The notes below the pieces were generated by a model. It worked only from the letters and a program-made list of their open reading frames with translations, did not search any database and was not told the DNA's origin. Positions 51,294 to 54,454 of a DNA stretch of 54,454 nt are shown here, piece by piece (the first letter of the stretch is position 1; every line of letters starts with the position of its first letter). Where the stretch lies: positions 1 to 54,454 of the forward strand of contig CAKUED010000020.1 in the NCBI GenBank assembly GCA_934646005.1. Direction: 5' to 3'. This DNA is from an uncultured Oscillospiraceae bacterium (lineage in GTDB: Bacteria; Bacillota; Clostridia; Oscillospirales; Oscillospiraceae). Both the position numbers and the translations under genes were made by a program.

Positions 51294-53264
51294 ATGGACT
51301 TCAAACTCGTCTCTGATTATAAGCCCACCGGCGATCAGCCGCAGGCGATCGAAAAGCTGACGAACGGCGTCAGGCTCGGCATGAGCGATCAGGTCTTGCT
51401 CGGCGTGACCGGCTCTGGCAAGACGTTCACCATGGCGAACATCATCGCCAACCTCAACCGCCCCACGCTCGTGCTGGCGCACAACAAAACGCTCGCGGCG
51501 CAGCTCTGCTCGGAGTTCCGCGAATTTTTCCCCGAAAACGCGGTGGAGTATTTCGTCTCGTACTACGACTACTACCAGCCGGAGGCGTACATCGCCCACA
51601 CCGACACCTACATTGAAAAGGACTCCGCCATCAACGACGAGATCGAACGCCTGCGCCACAGCGCAACGTCGTCCCTCGCCGAGCGGCGGGATGTGATCGT
51701 CGTGTCGTCCGTGTCGTGCATCTACGGTCTGGGCGACCCAATCGACTATAAAAACATGGTCGTGTCGCTGCGCCCCGGGCAGGAGCAGGACCGCGACGCG
51801 CTCATGCGCCGTCTGACGGAAATCCGCTACGAGCGCAACGACATCAACTTCATCCGCAACACCTTCCGCGTCCGCGGCGACACGCTGGAGGTCTGGCCCG
51901 TCTACTGGGCGGGCAAGGCGATCCGCATCGAGTTTTTCGGCGACGAGGTCGAGCGCATCAGCCAGATCAACGCCGTCACCGGGATGCCGGAGCGCGTGCT
52001 GAACCACGTCGCCATCTATCCCGCGTCGCATTACGTCGCGTCCAAGGAGAAGATGGCGCGCGCCATGCACGAAATTGAGGACGAGATGTACGAGCGCGTC
52101 AAGTTTTTCGAGGAGCATGACAAGCTGCTGGAGGCGCAGCGCATCCGCCAGCGCACGCAGTACGATCTGGAGATGCTCTCCGAGATCGGCTTCTGCACCG
52201 GCATCGAGAACTACTCCCGCGTCATCGCCGGGCGCGCCCCCGGCACGCCGCCGACCACGCTGCTGGACTACTTCCCCGACGATTTTCTGCTGTTCGTGGA
52301 CGAGAGCCACGTCACGCTCCCGCAGGTGCGCGCGATGTACAACGGCGACCACGCCCGCAAACAGAGCCTCGTCGATTACGGCTTCCGCCTGCCGTCGGCA
52401 TATGACAACCGCCCGCTCAAGTTCGACGAATTTGAGCAGCGCATCCATCAGGCGATCTACGTCTCCGCCACCCCGGCGGAGTATGAGCTCTCCCGCGCCG
52501 GGCAGGTCGCCGAGCAGGTCATTCGCCCCACGGGGCTGCTTGACCCGGAGGTGTTCGTCCGCCCCATCGAGGGGCAGATCGACGATCTCATCGGCGAGAT
52601 CAACGCCACCACCGCCAAGGGCGAGCGCACGCTCGTCACCACGCTCACGAAAAAAATGGCGGAGGACCTGACCGCGTATTTGCAGACAAACGGCGTGCGC
52701 GTGCGCTATATGCACTCCGACATCGGCGCGATGGAGCGTATGGAGATCATCCGCGACCTGCGCATGGCAAAATTCGACGTGCTCGTCGGCATCAACCTCC
52801 TGCGCGAGGGTCTGGACCTGCCGGAGGTGTCGCTCATCGCCATTCTGGACGCCGATAAGGAGGGCTTCCTGCGCTCGGAGACGAGCCTCATCCAGACCAT
52901 CGGGCGCGCCGCGCGCAACGCCGGCGGGCGCGTCATCCTCTACGCTGACAAGATCACCCCCGCCATGCGCGCGGCAATGGACGAGACCGCCCGCCGCCGC
53001 AAAATTCAGGATGAGTATAATAAGGCGCACGGCATCGTGCCGAAAACGATCGTCAAATCCGTCCGCGACCTCATCGAGATCTCCGCCTCTCCCGAGCCCG
53101 CAGCCAGGGGCAAAAGCGGCGTAAAGCTCACGCGGCAGGAGCGCGACCGCGAGATCGAAAAGCTCGAAAAGAAGATGAAGGAAGCGGCAAAGATGATGGA
53201 ATACGAATACGCCGCCGTCCTGCGTGACGAGATCATAAGGCTGCGGGGCGAGAACACGAAATGA
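51294..53264 (+). CDS. uvrB: excinuclease ABC subunit B
   Basis: The 656-residue helicase-like subunit loads onto damaged DNA with UvrA and recruits UvrC. It shows Walker [14 protein letters not shown], the beta-hairpin [19 protein letters not shown], helicase motifs to [10 protein letters not shown] and a C-terminal UVR domain ([19 protein letters not shown]). CGGAGGTC precedes the ATG at 51294. Length is standard. It is separated from uvrA-radC only by repeats. Confidence 0.97.
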   Translation: MDFKLVSDYKPTGDQPQAIEKLTNGVRLGMSDQVLLGVTGSGKTFTMANIIANLNRPTLVLAHNKTLAAQLCSEFREFFPENAVEYFVSYYDYYQPEAYIAHTDTYIEKDSAINDEIERLRHSATSSLAERRDVIVVSSVSCIYGLGDPIDYKNMVVSLRPGQEQDRDALMRRLTEIRYERNDINFIRNTFRVRGDTLEVWPVYWAGKAIRIEFFGDEVERISQINAVTGMPERVLNHVAIYPASHYVASKEKMARAMHEIEDEMYERVKFFEEHDKLLEAQRIRQRTQYDLEMLSEIGFCTGIENYSRVIAGRAPGTPPTTLLDYFPDDFLLFVDESHVTLPQVRAMYNGDHARKQSLVDYGFRLPSAYDNRPLKFDEFEQRIHQAIYVSATPAEYELSRAGQVAEQVIRPTGLLDPEVFVRPIEGQIDDLIGEINATTAKGERTLVTTLTKKMAEDLTAYLQTNGVRVRYMHSDIGAMERMEIIRDLRMAKFDVLVGINLLREGLDLPEVSLIAILDADKEGFLRSETSLIQTIGRAARNAGGRVILYADKITPAMRAAMDETARRRKIQDEYNKAHGIVPKTIVKSVRDLIEISASPEPAARGKSGVKLTRQERDREIEKLEKKMKEAAKMMEYEYAAVLRDEIIRLRGENTK

Positions 53265-53274
53265 CGTATTTCGC

Positions 53275-53725
53275 CGTAATGTAGGGGAGGGGCTTGCCCC
53301 TCCCGCCTGTTTCGATAATGAATCATGAATGATGAATAATGAGCGTAGGGGCGGGGTTCTACCCCGCCCGGCGGCACAACGTTGCAAACTCGCGCGTATC
53401 AATGCGCACACGCACGCACCCGTAGGGGCGGACGACCCTGTCCGCCCGGCAGAACGCACCGCCGTTTTTACGAAACGTTGCGGCAAAACCGCAAATGCCT
53501 CACGGGCGGACAGAGGCGTCCGCCCCTACAAGGCGTTGTACGAGGTTGCCGCTTGTTGTGCGATTCTGTTTATACGTCCTGCGCGGGAGGGGCAAAGCCC
53601 CTCCCCTACGGCGTATTTGTGGGATTTTGCAAGGTCGCCGAAAGTGCGTGCAATTTTGCGATTGCGTCCCGCCCCTACGGTACGACGAAAAACGTCAATT
53701 ATTCACGATTCATCATTCATCAAGC
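53275..53725. repeat. mosaic palindromic repeat block after uvrB
   Basis: Contains TTCGCCGTAATGTAGGGGAG, GAATCATGAATGATGAATAA, GTAGGGGCGGGGTTCTACCC, CCGTAGGGGCGGACGACCCT, GGGCGGACAGAGGCGTCCGC, GGGAGGGGCAAAGCCCCTCC and ATTCACGATTCATCATTCATC. The two ATTCATCATT-type arms (53316-53342 and 53700-53722) are inverted to each other and may bound the block. No gene seen. Confidence 0.75.
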
Positions 53726-53840
53726 GCCAAAAAAGCGCCCTCCCGGTTAGGTGATGCTGGATAAAGAACGTGACGAAAAGCACGTTTTTAACAGGTAGTC
53801 ACCGAAAAATCAAACTTTACTGACAAAAAAGAACACTAAG

Positions 53841-53881
53841 AAAAAGCACGATTTGACAGAAAATCAAATCGTGCTTTTTCT
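53841..53881 (+). terminator. terminator upstream of the RepA_N gene
   Basis: Stem AAAAAGCACGATTTGA with its complement, loop of seven bases, and TTTTTC. It insulates the right-edge gene from uvrB-side transcription. Confidence 0.85.
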
Positions 53882-53924
53882 ATGACATAGATTATCAATC
53901 CCAAAACAGAGAGGAGCGGCAAAT

Positions 53925-54454
53925 ATGGCGGCGGTTATCGTATCAGATTATTTCTATGGCGACGAATCGAAAGAGTTCAGCTACTTCCGTATTCCCCGCT
54001 TGCTGATTACGCACCAGCGATTCAAAAACGTATCCGTCGAAGCAAAGCTGTTGTATGGCCTGCTGCTTGACCGCATGGGGCTGTCCGAGGAACACGGCTG
54101 GTACGACGAGGACGGGCGCGTGTTCATTTATTACACAGTCGAAGAAATTGCCGACGATCTTTGCTGCGGACGTGACAAGGCGATGAAGCTGCTGGCAGAG
54201 CTGGATAAGGCAAAGGGTGCCGGTCTGATTGAGCGCGTTCGCCAAGGTCAGGGCAAGCCGACAAAAATATACGTCAAGCGGTTTACGACCCGCGAGGTTC
54301 CACCCAAAAAAGAAGAAATTCCTGCGCCCATTCCAGAAGTCGAAATTCTCGACCTCCAGAAGTCGGAAATCCCGACTTCTAAAGGTCGGAAACCTCGACT
54401 TCAAGAAGTCGGATTTTCCGACCCAAGTTATCTTGATAATAATTATCCTGATTC
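53925..54454 (+). CDS. replication initiator protein A, RepA_N type (cut by window end)
   Basis: At least 176 residues are visible. FSYFRIPRLLITHQRFKNVSVEAKLLYGLLLDRM and the following EEIADDLCCGRDKAMKLLAELDK are the winged-helix RepA N-terminal domain found in Firmicute plasmids and integrative elements. AGAGGAGCGG precedes the ATG. The C-terminal part is beyond the window. The tail, rich in KSEIP and GRKPRLQEV repeats, is a linker typical before the second domain. It is the first gene seen of a probable mobile element. Confidence 0.88.
   Translation, partial: MAAVIVSDYFYGDESKEFSYFRIPRLLITHQRFKNVSVEAKLLYGLLLDRMGLSEEHGWYDEDGRVFIYYTVEEIADDLCCGRDKAMKLLAELDKAKGAGLIERVRQGQGKPTKIYVKRFTTREVPPKKEEIPAPIPEVEILDLQKSEIPTSKGRKPRLQEVGFSDPSYLDNNYPD

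Overview
The window looks like chromosome of a GC-rich gut Clostridium, most likely Oscillospiraceae-like. The grounds are high GC with Firmicutes-type sigma-A promoters and AGGAGG ribosome sites, a split transketolase, a single-chain glycyl-tRNA synthetase, a pyruvate phosphate dikinase, an Fhs/FchA/FolD one-carbon block, and many short GC-rich palindromic intergenic repeats. The genus is inference; no rRNA is present.

Layout. Positions 108-13080 are mostly housekeeping: rsmG, the two transketolase halves, a UPF0210/ACT pair, glyS, a DUF3810 membrane protein with an HExxH motif, then fhs behind a structured leader, fchA, folD and a DUF1576 membrane protein. A glycerophosphodiesterase follows (13130-14119).

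Positions 14150-16200 hold the most notable locus. It has a short CRISPR-like array of five repeat units at 64-67 nt spacing, a hairpin-rich non-coding stretch, and a 516-residue TnpB/Cas12-like RuvC protein that lacks the usual zinc-ribbon cysteines. There is no cas1, cas2 or tnpA nearby. This is my best candidate for an undescribed miniature type V-like system. Next to it (16300-17200) is debris: an AbrB fragment, a duplicated tRNA 3' end, and an IS3 remnant.

Positions 17190-33134 are a sugar or sugar-acid locus. Its downstream end is decayed: fragments of a sugar isomerase, a KDPG aldolase, a YhcH protein, a KDG kinase and a class II aldolase, with yitT among them. Upstream is an apparently intact operon: HpcH/HpaI aldolase, ribose-type ABC transporter, a 1237-residue GH36-like protein with malectin-type domains, and a zinc alcohol dehydrogenase. 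Divergent to these are a 2-hydroxyacid dehydrogenase and an UlaG-like lactonase. A LacI-type regulator lies between, and three matching 18-bp operators sit at the two structural-gene promoters.

Positions 33321-40639 are envelope functions: a large secreted repeat/Ig-like protein, a DUF2142 membrane protein, and a GT2/DUF2304/small-DMT cassette. Then come ppdK, a ParB-like protein, cardiolipin synthase, uvrA, radC and uvrB, separated by 270-660 bp blocks of mosaic palindromic repeats. The right edge (53925 on) enters a replication-initiator gene of the RepA_N type, suggesting the start of an integrated plasmid-like or conjugative element.
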